A DNA stretch of 64,000 bases, from NCBI RefSeq assembly GCF_013812825.1, contig NZ_JACCSU010000027.1:35329-99328 (forward strand), written 5' to 3'. The notes under the pieces are model-generated. The model was not told where the DNA came from. It made no database searches and was given only the letters and a program-made list of their open reading frames with translations. Source of the DNA: Sphingomonas sp. Its GTDB lineage: Bacteria; Pseudomonadota; Alphaproteobacteria; Sphingomonadales; Sphingomonadaceae. Shown one piece after another: positions 1-8,277 of this stretch; position 1 is the stretch's first letter, and each line of letters opens with the position of its first letter. A program made the translations under genes and the position numbers.

Positions 1-1172
1 AACACTTCCAAGGACTTGCCGATTTTGGATCGCAGCTTTTCGGCGCTGATCCGGGCGGATAATTCCATGATCCGATCGAACCGCTGCTGTTTGACCTCGT
101 CCGGCACCGGGTCGGGAAGCGCGTTGGCCGCCGCTCCCTCGACCGGCTCGAAGCGGAAGGCGCCGACGCGGTCGAGCTGGGCGACCTCGAGCCAGTCGAG
201 GAGATACTGGAAATCCTCTTCGGTCTCGCCGGGGAAGCCGACCACGAACGACGAGCGGAGGGCGATTTCCGGGCAAATCGAGCGCCATTCGACAATCCGC
301 TGGAGCACCCGGGCGTCGTTGGCCGGGCGGCGCATCGAGCGCAGGATCTTCGGGCTCGCATGCTGGAACGGGATGTCGAGATAGGGGAGGACCAGCCCTT
401 CGGCCATCAGCGGGATCACCCGGTCGACGTGCGGGTAGGGGTAGACGTAGTGCAGCCGCACCCAGACTCCGAGCTGCCCAAGTTCGCGCGCCAGGTCGGT
501 CATGTGGGCGCGGACCTCACGGCCCTTCCACGGCCAGGCCGAGTGGCGCAGGTCGACTCCATAGGCCGACGTGTCCTGGCTGATTACCAGCAGCTCGCGG
601 GTTCCGGCCGCGACCAGTTTCTCCGCCTCGCGGAGGATCGCATCGGGCCGCCGGCTGACCAGCTCGCCGCGCAGCGAGGGGATGATGCAGAACGCGCAGC
701 GGTGGTTGCAGCCCTCGGAAATCTTCACATAGCTGTAGTGGCGCGGAGTCAGCTTGAGCCCCGGCCCGAGGTTGGCGGCGGGCACCAGGTCGAGGAACGC
801 GTTCGGCACCGGCGGAGCGGCCTCGTGGACCGCGGCGACCACTTCGTCATATTGCTGCGGCCCGGTCACCGCGAGCACGCCCGGGAACCGCGAGCGGATG
901 ACGTCCGCGTCCTTGCCCATGCAGCCGGTGACGACGACCCGGCCGTTCTCGGCGATCGCCTCTCCAATGGCTTCCAGGCTCTCGGCCTTGGCGCTGTCGA
1001 GGAAGCCGCAGGTGTTGACCAGCACCACGTCGGCCCCGGCATAATCGGGAGACATGTCGTAGCCGTCGGCGCGCAGCTTGGTCATGATCCGCTCGCTGTC
1101 GACCAGCGCCTTGGGGCAGCCGAGCGAAACCAGGCCCACGCGCGGGGCTCGAGGAAGAGTCATGAGAGTCAT
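1..1172 (-). CDS. rimO: Ribosomal protein S12 methylthiotransferase RimO (3' end outside window)
   Basis: Radical-SAM enzyme that methylthiolates an aspartate of ribosomal protein S12. The minus-strand translation, absent from the ORF track because it runs off the window, begins [27 protein letters not shown] and shows the N-terminal cluster cysteines (SLGCPKA, VNTCGF, TGCMG), then the radical-SAM motif [11 protein letters not shown] followed by SLRGELVSR, which is characteristic of RimO within the MiaB/RimO family. Later sequence HYVYPYPH and [11 protein letters not shown] also fits. The C-terminal TRAM domain would lie before base 1. Two in-frame ATGs (1172, 1163) compete; neither has a clear ribosome-binding site. 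Divergent from the polysaccharide operon. Confidence 0.93.
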   Translation of the reverse strand, partial: MTLMTLPRAPRVGLVSLGCPKALVDSERIMTKLRADGYDMSPDYAGADVVLVNTCGFLDSAKAESLEAIGEAIAENGRVVVTGCMGKDADVIRSRFPGVLAVTGPQQYDEVVAAVHEAAPPVPNAFLDLVPAANLGPGLKLTPRHYSYVKISEGCNHRCAFCIIPSLRGELVSRRPDAILREAEKLVAAGTRELLVISQDTSAYGVDLRHSAWPWKGREVRAHMTDLARELGQLGVWVRLHYVYPYPHVDRVIPLMAEGLVLPYLDIPFQHASPKILRSMRRPANDARVLQRIVEWRSICPEIALRSSFVVGFPGETEEDFQYLLDWLEVAQLDRVGAFRFEPVEGAAANALPDPVPDEVKQQRFDRIMELSARISAEKLRSKIGKSLEV

Positions 1173-1210
1173 CGGAAGGGCCGCGCCTGTAGCCGGATTT
1201 TGGGGCAAAA

Positions 1211-1228
1211 GCGAGGCCTTTGCCTCGC
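1211..1228. other. Short perfect hairpin between divergent rimO and ugd
   Basis: GCGAGGC-CTTT-GCCTCGC forms a 7-bp stem with a 4-base loop in the 176-base divergent region. No U-run follows on either strand, so it is not a typical terminator. It could be an operator or a chance palindrome. Confidence 0.3.
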
Positions 1229-1348
1229 CCAAAACGAAGTGAGCCGAAGAACTTAGACGCTGCTGTCCGCGGTTTCGCGTCGCCGGTGGCTGGCCTTGTC
1301 GGCGAACGCTGCTAAGAGGCGCGCGCTTCAAAGCGGCGGGAGTAAGGA

Positions 1349-2695
1349 ATGCACATCGCGATGATTGGCACCGGCTATGTCGGGCTGGTGTCCGGCGCCT
1401 GCTTCGCCGACTTCGGCCACCAGGTGACCTGCGTCGACAAGGATTCCGACAAGATCGATGCGCTCAATGCCGGCCGGATGCCGATTTGGGAGCCGGGGCT
1501 CGAGGAGCTGGTCAAGGCCAACGCGGAGCGCGGCCGCCTGCGCTTCACGACCGACCTTGCGGGCGGGCTCGACGAGGCCGAAGCCGTGTTCATCGCCGTC
1601 GGGACGCCCGCCAGGCGCGGCGATGGCCATGCCGACCTCACCTACGTCTATGACGCTGTTCGCGAGCTTGCCCGAACCGTCGACCGGCCAGCGCCGGTCA
1701 TCGTCGTCAAGTCGACCGTCCCGGTCGGCACCGGCGACCGGATCATCGAAATCCTCGCCGAGGAGGGCATCGAGGACGCTTCGGTGGCCTCCAACCCGGA
1801 ATTCCTGCGCGAGGGCGCCGCGATCCGCGATTTCAAGATCCCCGACCGGATCGTCGTCGGCGCCGAGGACGAGCGGGCGCGGACGGTGCTGCGCGAGGTC
1901 TATCGGCCGTTGTTCCTCAACCAGGCGCCGATCCTGTTCACCGGCCGCCGCACCGCCGAGCTGACCAAATATGCGGCCAATGCCTTTTTGGCGGTCAAGA
2001 TCAGCTTCATCAACGAGGTCGCCGACCTGTGCGAAGCGGTCGGCGCGGATGTTCAAGATGTCGCAAGGGGGATCGGCCTCGATAACCGCATCGGCCCCAA
2101 GTTCCTGCACGCCGGGCCCGGATACGGCGGCAGCTGCTTTCCAAAGGACACGGTGGCCTTGCTCCGGACCGCCGATGCGGCCGGCGTCGACCAGCGGATC
2201 GTCCGCACGGTGGTCGACGTCAACGACCGCCGCAAGGAATCGATGGCGGCGCGGGTCGCGCAAGCGCTCGGCGGAAGCGGAGCCGATGGCCTCCGGGGCA
2301 AGCGCATCGCCGTGCTCGGGCTGGCGTTCAAGCCCAACACCGACGACATGCGCGAGGCTCCGTCGCTGCCGCTGATCGAGGGCCTGCTCAAGGGAGGGGC
2401 TGAGGTCGCGGCGTTCGACCCGGTTGCGGTCGAGCAGGCGCAGCCATTGCTGCCCGACGTCGAGTTCGCCGCCGACGCCCACGCCGCCGCCGAGGGCGCC
2501 GACGCGCTGGTCATCGTCACCGAATGGGACGAGTTCCGGGCGCTCGACCTCGCCGACCTCGCTTCGGCGATGCGCGGCAACGTGCTGGTCGACCTGCGCA
2601 ACGTCTACGACAGCGCCGAGGCCGAATCCGCCGGTCTCGCCTATTTCGGCATCGGCCGCGGTCAGCTGAACCGAAAGCCGACGGTACCCGGATGA
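1349..2695 (+). CDS. ugd: UDP-glucose 6-dehydrogenase
   Basis: Oxidises UDP-glucose twice with NAD+ to UDP-glucuronate, a precursor for acidic surface polysaccharide. The 448 residues match the usual length. The N-terminal Rossmann motif [14 protein letters not shown] starts near residue 7, the central helix has [17 protein letters not shown] near 207, and the catalytic cysteine is C263 in GGSCFPKDT. The C-terminal NAD/UDP domain has [16 protein letters not shown]. The ATG is preceded by GGGAGTAAGG. It overlaps the next dehydrogenase by 4 bases (ATGA), so the two are translationally coupled. Confidence 0.95.
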   Translation: MHIAMIGTGYVGLVSGACFADFGHQVTCVDKDSDKIDALNAGRMPIWEPGLEELVKANAERGRLRFTTDLAGGLDEAEAVFIAVGTPARRGDGHADLTYVYDAVRELARTVDRPAPVIVVKSTVPVGTGDRIIEILAEEGIEDASVASNPEFLREGAAIRDFKIPDRIVVGAEDERARTVLREVYRPLFLNQAPILFTGRRTAELTKYAANAFLAVKISFINEVADLCEAVGADVQDVARGIGLDNRIGPKFLHAGPGYGGSCFPKDTVALLRTADAAGVDQRIVRTVVDVNDRRKESMAARVAQALGGSGADGLRGKRIAVLGLAFKPNTDDMREAPSLPLIEGLLKGGAEVAAFDPVAVEQAQPLLPDVEFAADAHAAAEGADALVIVTEWDEFRALDLADLASAMRGNVLVDLRNVYDSAEAESAGLAYFGIGRGQLNRKPTVPG

Positions 2696-3963
2696 GCGGC
2701 ATTGGCCGGATTATCGTCATTGGGCTCGGCTATGTCGGCCTGCCGCTTGCCGTGGCGCTGGCGCGCAAGTTCGAGGTCATCGGCTTCGACGTCGATTCGC
2801 AGCGCATTTCCCAGCTTCGCTCGGGCCACGATCGCACCCGCGAGGCCGACCCCGAAGAGCTCAAGCGCACCAGCCTGACGTTTAGCGATTCGAGCGAGGA
2901 CTGCCGCGGCGCCGACATCTACATCGTCACGGTTCCAACCCCGGTCGACCGCGACAACCAGCCCGACCTTCGCGCCGTCATCGCCGCGACCCGGATGATC
3001 GCCGAGGCGATCGACCCCGCCCGGCGGCCGACGATCGTCTACGAAAGCACCGTCTATCCGGGGGTCACCGAGGACGTCTGCGGGCGCGAGCTCGAGCGCT
3101 CCGGCGATCTCAAGCGCGGCCGCGATTTCCGCCTCGGCTATTCGCCGGAGCGGATCAATCCGGGCGACCGGACCCATTCGATCGACCGGATCACCAAGGT
3201 CATCGCCGGCGAGGACGGCGAGGTGACCGACCAGATGGAGCAGATGTACGGGGCGATCACCAGCGGCGGAGTGTTCCGGGCCGCGTCGATCAAGGCGGCC
3301 GAGGCGGCCAAGGCGATCGAGAACGCCCAGCGCGACATCAATATCGCCTTCATGAACGAAGTCGCCCAGATCTTCTCGAAAATCGAGGTGTCGGTCTGGG
3401 ACGTGCTCGCCGCGGCGCGCACCAAATGGAATTTCCTGCCGTTCGAGCCGGGCCTGGTCGGCGGCCACTGCATCAGCGTCGACCCTTATTATCTCAGCCA
3501 CCTCGCGCAGCAGGTCGGCCATCACCCCGAGGTCATCCTGTCGGGACGCTCGACCAACGACCGGATGGGCGAGTGGGTCGCCGATGCTCTCCACGAACGA
3601 TTGGCGGGCAAGCCGGGGCGGGCGCTGGTGCTCGGTCTGACGTTCAAGGAGGACGTTCCCGACCTTCGCAACAGCCGCGTCTTCGACCTCGTGCACCGAT
3701 TGCGGGAGCTCGGCCACGACGTCGATGTCGCCGACCCGCTCGCCGATCCGGGCGAGCTCGAGCGCGAGCATGGCCTCAAAGTCGTCAATCCGGACGGGGT
3801 GCGCTATAGTCTCGTCGTCGGCGCGGTCCCGCATGCCGATTATCGATCGCTTTCGGCCCCGGACCTGGAGGCGATGCTCGAGCAGGATGGGATGCTGGCC
3901 GATCTGAAGGGCATGTGGCGCGACCGGCAGCTGGGCCCGGGAATCGACCGCTGGTCGCTGTGA
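2692..3963 (+). CDS. Nucleotide-sugar dehydrogenase, TviB/WbpA-like (UDP-N-acetylhexosamine dehydrogenase)
   Basis: A 423-residue NAD-dependent UDP-sugar dehydrogenase that likely makes a UDP-N-acetyl-hexosaminuronate. The Rossmann motif is GLGYVGLPLAVALARK and the catalytic cysteine is C260 in GGHCISVDPYYL, the form seen in the WecC/TviB/WbpA branch rather than in Ugd (GGSCFPKD). The substrate is inferred from the branch only. The ORF-track start at 2524 adds a frame-shifted ugd reading; the true ATG at 2692 overlaps the ugd stop. Two paralogous dehydrogenases in tandem followed by a sugar transferase point to a uronic-acid-containing polymer. Confidence 0.88.
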   Translation: MSGIGRIIVIGLGYVGLPLAVALARKFEVIGFDVDSQRISQLRSGHDRTREADPEELKRTSLTFSDSSEDCRGADIYIVTVPTPVDRDNQPDLRAVIAATRMIAEAIDPARRPTIVYESTVYPGVTEDVCGRELERSGDLKRGRDFRLGYSPERINPGDRTHSIDRITKVIAGEDGEVTDQMEQMYGAITSGGVFRAASIKAAEAAKAIENAQRDINIAFMNEVAQIFSKIEVSVWDVLAAARTKWNFLPFEPGLVGGHCISVDPYYLSHLAQQVGHHPEVILSGRSTNDRMGEWVADALHERLAGKPGRALVLGLTFKEDVPDLRNSRVFDLVHRLRELGHDVDVADPLADPGELEREHGLKVVNPDGVRYSLVVGAVPHADYRSLSAPDLEAMLEQDGMLADLKGMWRDRQLGPGIDRWSL

Positions 3964-3987
3964 TTTTCCGCTGGGGCCTTTGAACGA

Positions 3988-5265
3988 ATGCGTCACGAGC
4001 CGGCCACGAGGCTGATGAAGCAGCCGCTGTTCACTCGGCGGCGGTTCCAGTTTGCAAGCGCGCTTGTGATCGGCGCGCTGCTGCCGTTCGCCGTGCGCGG
4101 CACCGTCCTGCCCGGCCTGTTCGCCGAGCCGGCGGGCATCAATGCGCTGATCGGCAACAGCGTCGCCATCGCCATCGCCTTCTGGATGCGGCTGTCGATC
4201 GAGACCTATCCCGGAATCCGCTCGGCCTACGTGATCTTGCCGACCTCGCTGACCGGTCACGGGGTGATCGTCGTCGCCCTCCTCCTGACCCGCTTGCCGT
4301 ACGACCGGCTGGCGCTCGGCCTCGGCTTCGCGCTCCACGTCTTGTGGCTGTATGTGCTGTATTTCTATGCCCAGCGAACGATCCAGCAGCGGATCGCGAT
4401 CGTCCCGTTCGGCGAGGTCTCGCGCCTCAACCAGATCGGCAATATCGAGTGGCAGACGCTGGCCCGGCCGCGGCTCGAGGACACCGCCGGCTGCCACGCG
4501 ATCGTCGCCGACTTCGCCACCGACCTGCCCGACGAGTGGGAGGCGTTCCTCGCCGACGCCGCGCTTGCCGGCCGAATCGTCTACCAGGTCAAGCAATTGT
4601 CCGAATCGCTCACCGGACGGGTCCAGCTCGACCATCTTTCGGAGAACAGCTTCGGCTCGCTGCTCCCGGCGCGCGGCTATTTTCACTTAAAAGCGCTCGG
4701 CGATTTCCTGGTCGCGGTCGCGATGCTTCCGCTGGCGCTGCCGCTGATGGCGGTGGCGGCGCTGGCGATCCGGGCCGAAGGGCCGGGGCCGATCCTGTTC
4801 CGCCAGGCGCGCATCGGCCATGCCGGCCGACGCATGACGGTGTACAAATTCCGCACCATGCGTGCCGTGTCGGCCGGTGACGAGCGCCGCGCCGCGATGA
4901 CCGGCAAGGACGACGAACGAATCACCCGGGTCGGAGCGTTCCTGCGCCGCACGCGGATCGACGAGCTGCCGCAGATCTTCAACATCCTCAAATGGCAGAT
5001 GAGCTGGATCGGCCCGCGCCCCGAAGCCGAGGTGCTGTCGATCTGGTACACCAGCGAGCTGCCCTTCTACCGCTACCGCCACGTCGTGAAGCCGGGGATT
5101 TCGGGCTGGGCGCAGGTCAACCAGGGCCACGTCGCCGAGGTCGAGGAGGTCCACCACAAGCTCCAGTACGACTTCTACTACATCAAATATTTCTCGCCCT
5201 GGCTCGACCTGCTGATCGTGTTCCGGACGATCAAGACGGTGCTGACCGGGTTCGGCTCGCGCTAG
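3988..5265 (+). CDS. Polyprenyl-phosphate sugar-1-phosphate transferase (bacterial sugar transferase family)
   Basis: Initiating transferase that moves a sugar phosphate from UDP-sugar to undecaprenyl phosphate at the inner membrane, beginning exopolysaccharide or O-antigen repeat assembly. Several N-terminal hydrophobic segments (about residues 20-125) precede a membrane re-entrant segment (KALGDFLVAVAMLPLALPLM) and the catalytic domain with FRQARIGHAGRRMTVYKFRTM, the RRTRIDELPQ motif and GPRPE. It ends in the typical YDFYYIKYFSPWLDLLIVFRTI. A second possible start is ATG 4015 (MKQPLFTRR). It sits 24 bases after the dehydrogenase, in one operon. The N-terminal region is shorter than in WbaP/PssY types. 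Confidence 0.9.
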   Translation: MRHEPATRLMKQPLFTRRRFQFASALVIGALLPFAVRGTVLPGLFAEPAGINALIGNSVAIAIAFWMRLSIETYPGIRSAYVILPTSLTGHGVIVVALLLTRLPYDRLALGLGFALHVLWLYVLYFYAQRTIQQRIAIVPFGEVSRLNQIGNIEWQTLARPRLEDTAGCHAIVADFATDLPDEWEAFLADAALAGRIVYQVKQLSESLTGRVQLDHLSENSFGSLLPARGYFHLKALGDFLVAVAMLPLALPLMAVAALAIRAEGPGPILFRQARIGHAGRRMTVYKFRTMRAVSAGDERRAAMTGKDDERITRVGAFLRRTRIDELPQIFNILKWQMSWIGPRPEAEVLSIWYTSELPFYRYRHVVKPGISGWAQVNQGHVAEVEEVHHKLQYDFYYIKYFSPWLDLLIVFRTIKTVLTGFGSR

Positions 5266-5296
5266 GCATTGGCCCGCACCGCCGGCGGCCGCAGAC

Positions 5297-5305
5297 TTAT
5301 CCACA
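5297..5305 (+). promoter_or_regulatory. Perfect DnaA box TTATCCACA
   Basis: The 9-mer TTATCCACA equals the consensus DnaA box. It stands alone: no second perfect box and no AT-rich unwinding element is visible nearby. It may titrate DnaA, regulate the adjacent promoter, or be chance. Confidence 0.35.
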
Positions 5306-5345
5306 GCTTTTTGAAGCGAACCCCGAGTCGGGCCGAAAAAAGTGC

Positions 5346-5373
5346 TTGCGCGGGCCGGCCGGGCGGCTAGGGT
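5346..5373 (+). promoter_or_regulatory. Sigma-70-type promoter for candidate small RNA
   Basis: TTGCGC (5346-5351) and TAGGGT (5368-5373) are separated by 16 bases and preceded by an A-run (GAAAAAAGTG). The layout resembles promoters of stable-RNA genes in alphaproteobacteria. The predicted start near 5380 falls exactly at the base of the first hairpin. Confidence 0.45.
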
Positions 5374-5379
5374 GGCGTC

Positions 5380-5463
5380 GTGCTTTAGACCTTCGGGTCT
5401 GAAGCATGGGAACCCCGCCGGGTCAAACCGGTGGGGTTTACCATTTCTGGGCCCCCCCGCGCC
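5380..5463 (+). ncRNA. Candidate structured small RNA, two adjacent hairpins
   Basis: Hairpin 1 is GCTTTAGACC-TTCG-GGTCTGAAGC (one G-U pair, UUCG tetraloop). Hairpin 2 runs from ATGGGAACCCCGCCGG through the loop GTCAAA to CCGGTGGGGTTTACCAT. A G/C-rich 3' part follows; the 3' end is uncertain. It starts where the promoter at 5346-5373 would initiate. I compared it with tRNA, SRP RNA, tmRNA, 6S and RNase P signatures from memory and found no match. It could also be a 5' leader of the downstream gene. Confidence 0.4.
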
Positions 5464-5640
5464 AAGTGCGCTGGCTGCCGTCGCCCCTTTCCCTCACCCG
5501 CAGCGGGAGCCCATTGCAACGGCAACGGGATTCGGGCTCGCGCGCGGCAATCCACCGCCGCGGCGCTGGGCTGTAGGAAAATGGGTGCTTTTGGACTGCA
5601 CTCAGTTAGGATGCCGAGCTTCTGATCGGAGGACAGCTCC

Positions 5641-8208
5641 ATGTATTCGAACGTCCGCGAACTGGTAGCAGCAGGAACTCTTCCGACGGACGATGCTGCC
5701 ATCGCTGAACTGCTCACCAATTCTGATTGCACGTACCTCTTTCAGGAAGGTGATTGTTGGGATTTCAAAGAGTCGTGGCCCTTCTCATATTCCGACAACT
5801 ACTTTTATGGCCTGGCGCGCCTAGTTTGCGCCTTCGCTAATTCGGATGGCGGCATCATCATCTTTGGAGTGGATGACAAGACAAGGAAGGGTGGTCGGAC
5901 TAAGGTCATACCCAATCTCGATAAGTTTGAGTTGGCGCTAAAACAGTTGACAGGCGCCGTTCCGGATTTGGAGCTCCGTCGGTTCTCAAACGCCGACTGC
6001 GGAAATGTGGACGTGCTCCTGGTGAAACGGAAGGGTGCATTCGACCCACCCTTCAGGTTCGTTCGCGACGCAGGCACTTACAAGTCGAACACGTTCTGGG
6101 TTCGGCAAGGCTCGGCCATTGCGGACGCTGAGGCGAGTGACATTCCGAATTTGTACTTGAGGCAGGTCACTGAAGATGAGGTCGTCCGCCAGCCCATCGG
6201 ACAGCTGCCTCCGAGTCAATCAAACGTACGCGAGTTTGTTGGCCGAATGCCAACAATCGATTCTGTATTCCAATGGATGTCAATGAGCGATGAGCCTCGA
6301 GCCTTCCTTTATGGCAAGGGCGGCTCTGGTAAGTCGACCATAGCGCAAGAGGTGTTCAAGCAGATTCGATCAAACGGTGGTGCATTCAAACTAGGGGGCG
6401 AAAGCTTGATCGATCAGGTGATCTTCCTCAGTGCCAAACGGCAGTATCTGGATGTAGAGAAGCAAAGCGTTGCTAGCTTTCTCGGCAATGATTTCACGGA
6501 TGAGGCCGGTCTTTACCGTGGTATTCTTCTGCTAGGTGGCGTGGCGGACAGTAACATTGATGATGAACCGATCGAAAAATTGAAGCCAGCTATCCAGCAA
6601 TTTTTCAATGAAACGGCGTGTTTTATCGTAATAGACGATATCGATACGTTAACAACGGCTGGCGAAGAAGGGGGATTCGATTTTCTATACCGCGTTGCTG
6701 TTCGTTCTCCCAAGATTTCAAAGTTTCTGTACACGCTCAGGAACCGGCCGACGCAGTCACTCAGAAGCTCAATCGAAGTTCCAGGTATGACAGGCGATGA
6801 ACTGCGTAGCTTTGTCGAAACTTGTGCGGAACAGTTTAAAGTTCCAAAGCCGAGTCAAGCATTCATTGAGGGTCCGCTCTCGGAAGTTTCCGAAGGCCGC
6901 CCGCTGGTTGTCGAGAGCATAATTCTCCTTCGCCGACAGTCTGGGTCCTATGAACGAGCACTTGCAATGTTCGAAAGGGGGAGCGGTGATGATGTGCGTT
7001 CGTACGTCTTTCAAAGGGAGTGGGAGGCCATTCCAAAGCAGAGCCGCGGCAAAGAGGTGCTTGGCTGTCTAGCACTTTATGGACGGCCAATGAGCTTTGG
7101 AGACATTGCAGCAGTTTCCCGTCTTGAAGAATCGAAAGTTAAAGACGCGATTGCCGCAATTCAGGAGATGTTCCTCATCAGTGAAGAGGACGATCAAGAT
7201 ACTCTGTTCTCGCTCGGCGCTTTAACCAAAACGTTTATTCATACGCAAGTCGAGAGCTTAGACATGTTCGCAACTATCAAGGCGCGAGTGGATCATTTCA
7301 AACGCTCAGCTTACCCAGAATCTCCCGTATTAGCCAAAATCAATCGGGAGCTAAGAAAGGCGGAATACTCGGCGCGTAATGGTGACGAAGAACTCTTGGA
7401 CGATTTGATATGGAAGCTTAATTCTGATCGGTTTCCACCTGACATCGTCGAAAACCCTCGCTTCGTTGCGATGCGAGGATACGCGGCTACCCTTAAATCA
7501 CGACCAAATCTTGCGGCAGTTCGGGCTGATTTTAGGAATGCTGTCGAAATGGGATATAGACCGCCTTTAGATGACATAAAGCGATGGTTCCTTTCTGAGG
7601 CGGCATCTGATTCTGCGTATAAAAACACGCTTGAAATCGAGCAGTTGATTACATCGGACAAGAGATATCCACTGTCGGAGCGATCCGAGCTAAGGATGAT
7701 GCGCGGCGTGTTCTTGTATAACTTCGCCAAGGCGAATATTCTTACCGATCAGTTTAGAGCGGTCGATCTACTCAAAGAATCCCTTGAAGCTCACATGCGG
7801 GCTTACGCAGGGCTCCTCCGCTCTAAATCGGCGTTGGCATCTCGAAGCGAGAAACTTGCCCAGAATACGGCTTATTTGTTCGGTCAACGTGCGGCCAAGC
7901 TCGACACGGGTGATCTTTTCATTGACACAGCATTGGCATTCATCAGGGATCACGAGATAACGTTGGATCCGTTGGCTGAACCAATGGTCCATTTTCTTCA
8001 GCTGCAGTTCCAACGTAATTCACATGCGCTCGATATTCTCAATCGGCTATTCTCCAAGGCAGATCTGCTGATCAAAGAACTCCAGAAGAGCTCGAATTTT
8101 GCATGGGGTAGCAACAAACAAATGCTCATGGAGCAGCTTCAAGCATTCAGAGTTGCCGCAAAATCCACAATCGAAGCTTTGAGAAAGGCCCAGAGGCAGC
8201 ACGCATGA
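5641..8208 (+). CDS. Schlafen AlbA_2 domain plus STAND NTPase protein, probable defence or stress sensor
   Basis: An 855-residue protein with three visible parts. Residues about 30-170 form a Schlafen AlbA_2 domain (QEGDCWDFKESWP, then LVCAFANSDGGIIIFGVDD and FWVRQGSAIADA). Residues about 200-460 form a STAND P-loop NTPase: Walker A GKGGSGKST (225-233), Walker B CFIVIDDIDTL (327-337), sensor-like YTLRNRP and a GxP-like motif EGRPLVV (418-424). A winged-helix-like segment (about 460-530) leads to a long helical, repeat-like C-terminus that would serve as sensor. STAND proteins with an N-terminal effector are an established antiphage class (Avs, NLR-like); the AlbA_2 domain is nuclease-associated in Schlafens. 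The gene is clearly lower in GC than its neighbours and stands alone between housekeeping genes, which suggests horizontal transfer. It has a good GGAGG site. The defence role is inference. Confidence 0.78.
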   Translation: MYSNVRELVAAGTLPTDDAAIAELLTNSDCTYLFQEGDCWDFKESWPFSYSDNYFYGLARLVCAFANSDGGIIIFGVDDKTRKGGRTKVIPNLDKFELALKQLTGAVPDLELRRFSNADCGNVDVLLVKRKGAFDPPFRFVRDAGTYKSNTFWVRQGSAIADAEASDIPNLYLRQVTEDEVVRQPIGQLPPSQSNVREFVGRMPTIDSVFQWMSMSDEPRAFLYGKGGSGKSTIAQEVFKQIRSNGGAFKLGGESLIDQVIFLSAKRQYLDVEKQSVASFLGNDFTDEAGLYRGILLLGGVADSNIDDEPIEKLKPAIQQFFNETACFIVIDDIDTLTTAGEEGGFDFLYRVAVRSPKISKFLYTLRNRPTQSLRSSIEVPGMTGDELRSFVETCAEQFKVPKPSQAFIEGPLSEVSEGRPLVVESIILLRRQSGSYERALAMFERGSGDDVRSYVFQREWEAIPKQSRGKEVLGCLALYGRPMSFGDIAAVSRLEESKVKDAIAAIQEMFLISEEDDQDTLFSLGALTKTFIHTQVESLDMFATIKARVDHFKRSAYPESPVLAKINRELRKAEYSARNGDEELLDDLIWKLNSDRFPPDIVENPRFVAMRGYAATLKSRPNLAAVRADFRNAVEMGYRPPLDDIKRWFLSEAASDSAYKNTLEIEQLITSDKRYPLSERSELRMMRGVFLYNFAKANILTDQFRAVDLLKESLEAHMRAYAGLLRSKSALASRSEKLAQNTAYLFGQRAAKLDTGDLFIDTALAFIRDHEITLDPLAEPMVHFLQLQFQRNSHALDILNRLFSKADLLIKELQKSSNFAWGSNKQMLMEQLQAFRVAAKSTIEALRKAQRQHA

Positions 8209-8277
8209 ATGCGGTCGTCTAGAACAGAGCTTTCGACTTCCGGAAATTTGTGGCTGTTAGCCCAAAGGGGTAGCGAT

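Larger units (their letters stand above)
5266..5640. other. 375-base gene-free stretch with DnaA box, promoter and structured RNA
   Basis: No credible protein gene. It holds a consensus DnaA box, a sigma-70-like promoter, two strong hairpins (candidate small RNA) and, from about 5570, the change to lower GC that continues through the AlbA_2-STAND gene. A GGAGG ribosome-binding site lies just before 5641. Confidence 0.7.

Noticed and set aside
2662-4686. Minus-strand ORF of 674 residues across the polysaccharide operon.
   Set aside because: Antisense of two well-supported genes on the plus strand; no family features.
5297-5305. Replication origin suggested by the DnaA box.
   Set aside because: Only one box, no AT-rich unwinding region and no origin-associated genes.
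5400-5445. tRNA-like acceptor/T-arm minihelix ending in ACCA in hairpin 2.
   Set aside because: The loop GTCAAA has only part of the T-loop signature and no D or anticodon arm exists; the resemblance is probably chance.
5566-8260. Possible imperfect direct repeats flanking the STAND gene (GGGCTGTAGGAAAATGGG and TGGCTGTTAGCCCAAAGGGG).
   Set aside because: The match needs gaps and mismatches and no integrase or tRNA end is near, so attachment sites or a target duplication are not supported.
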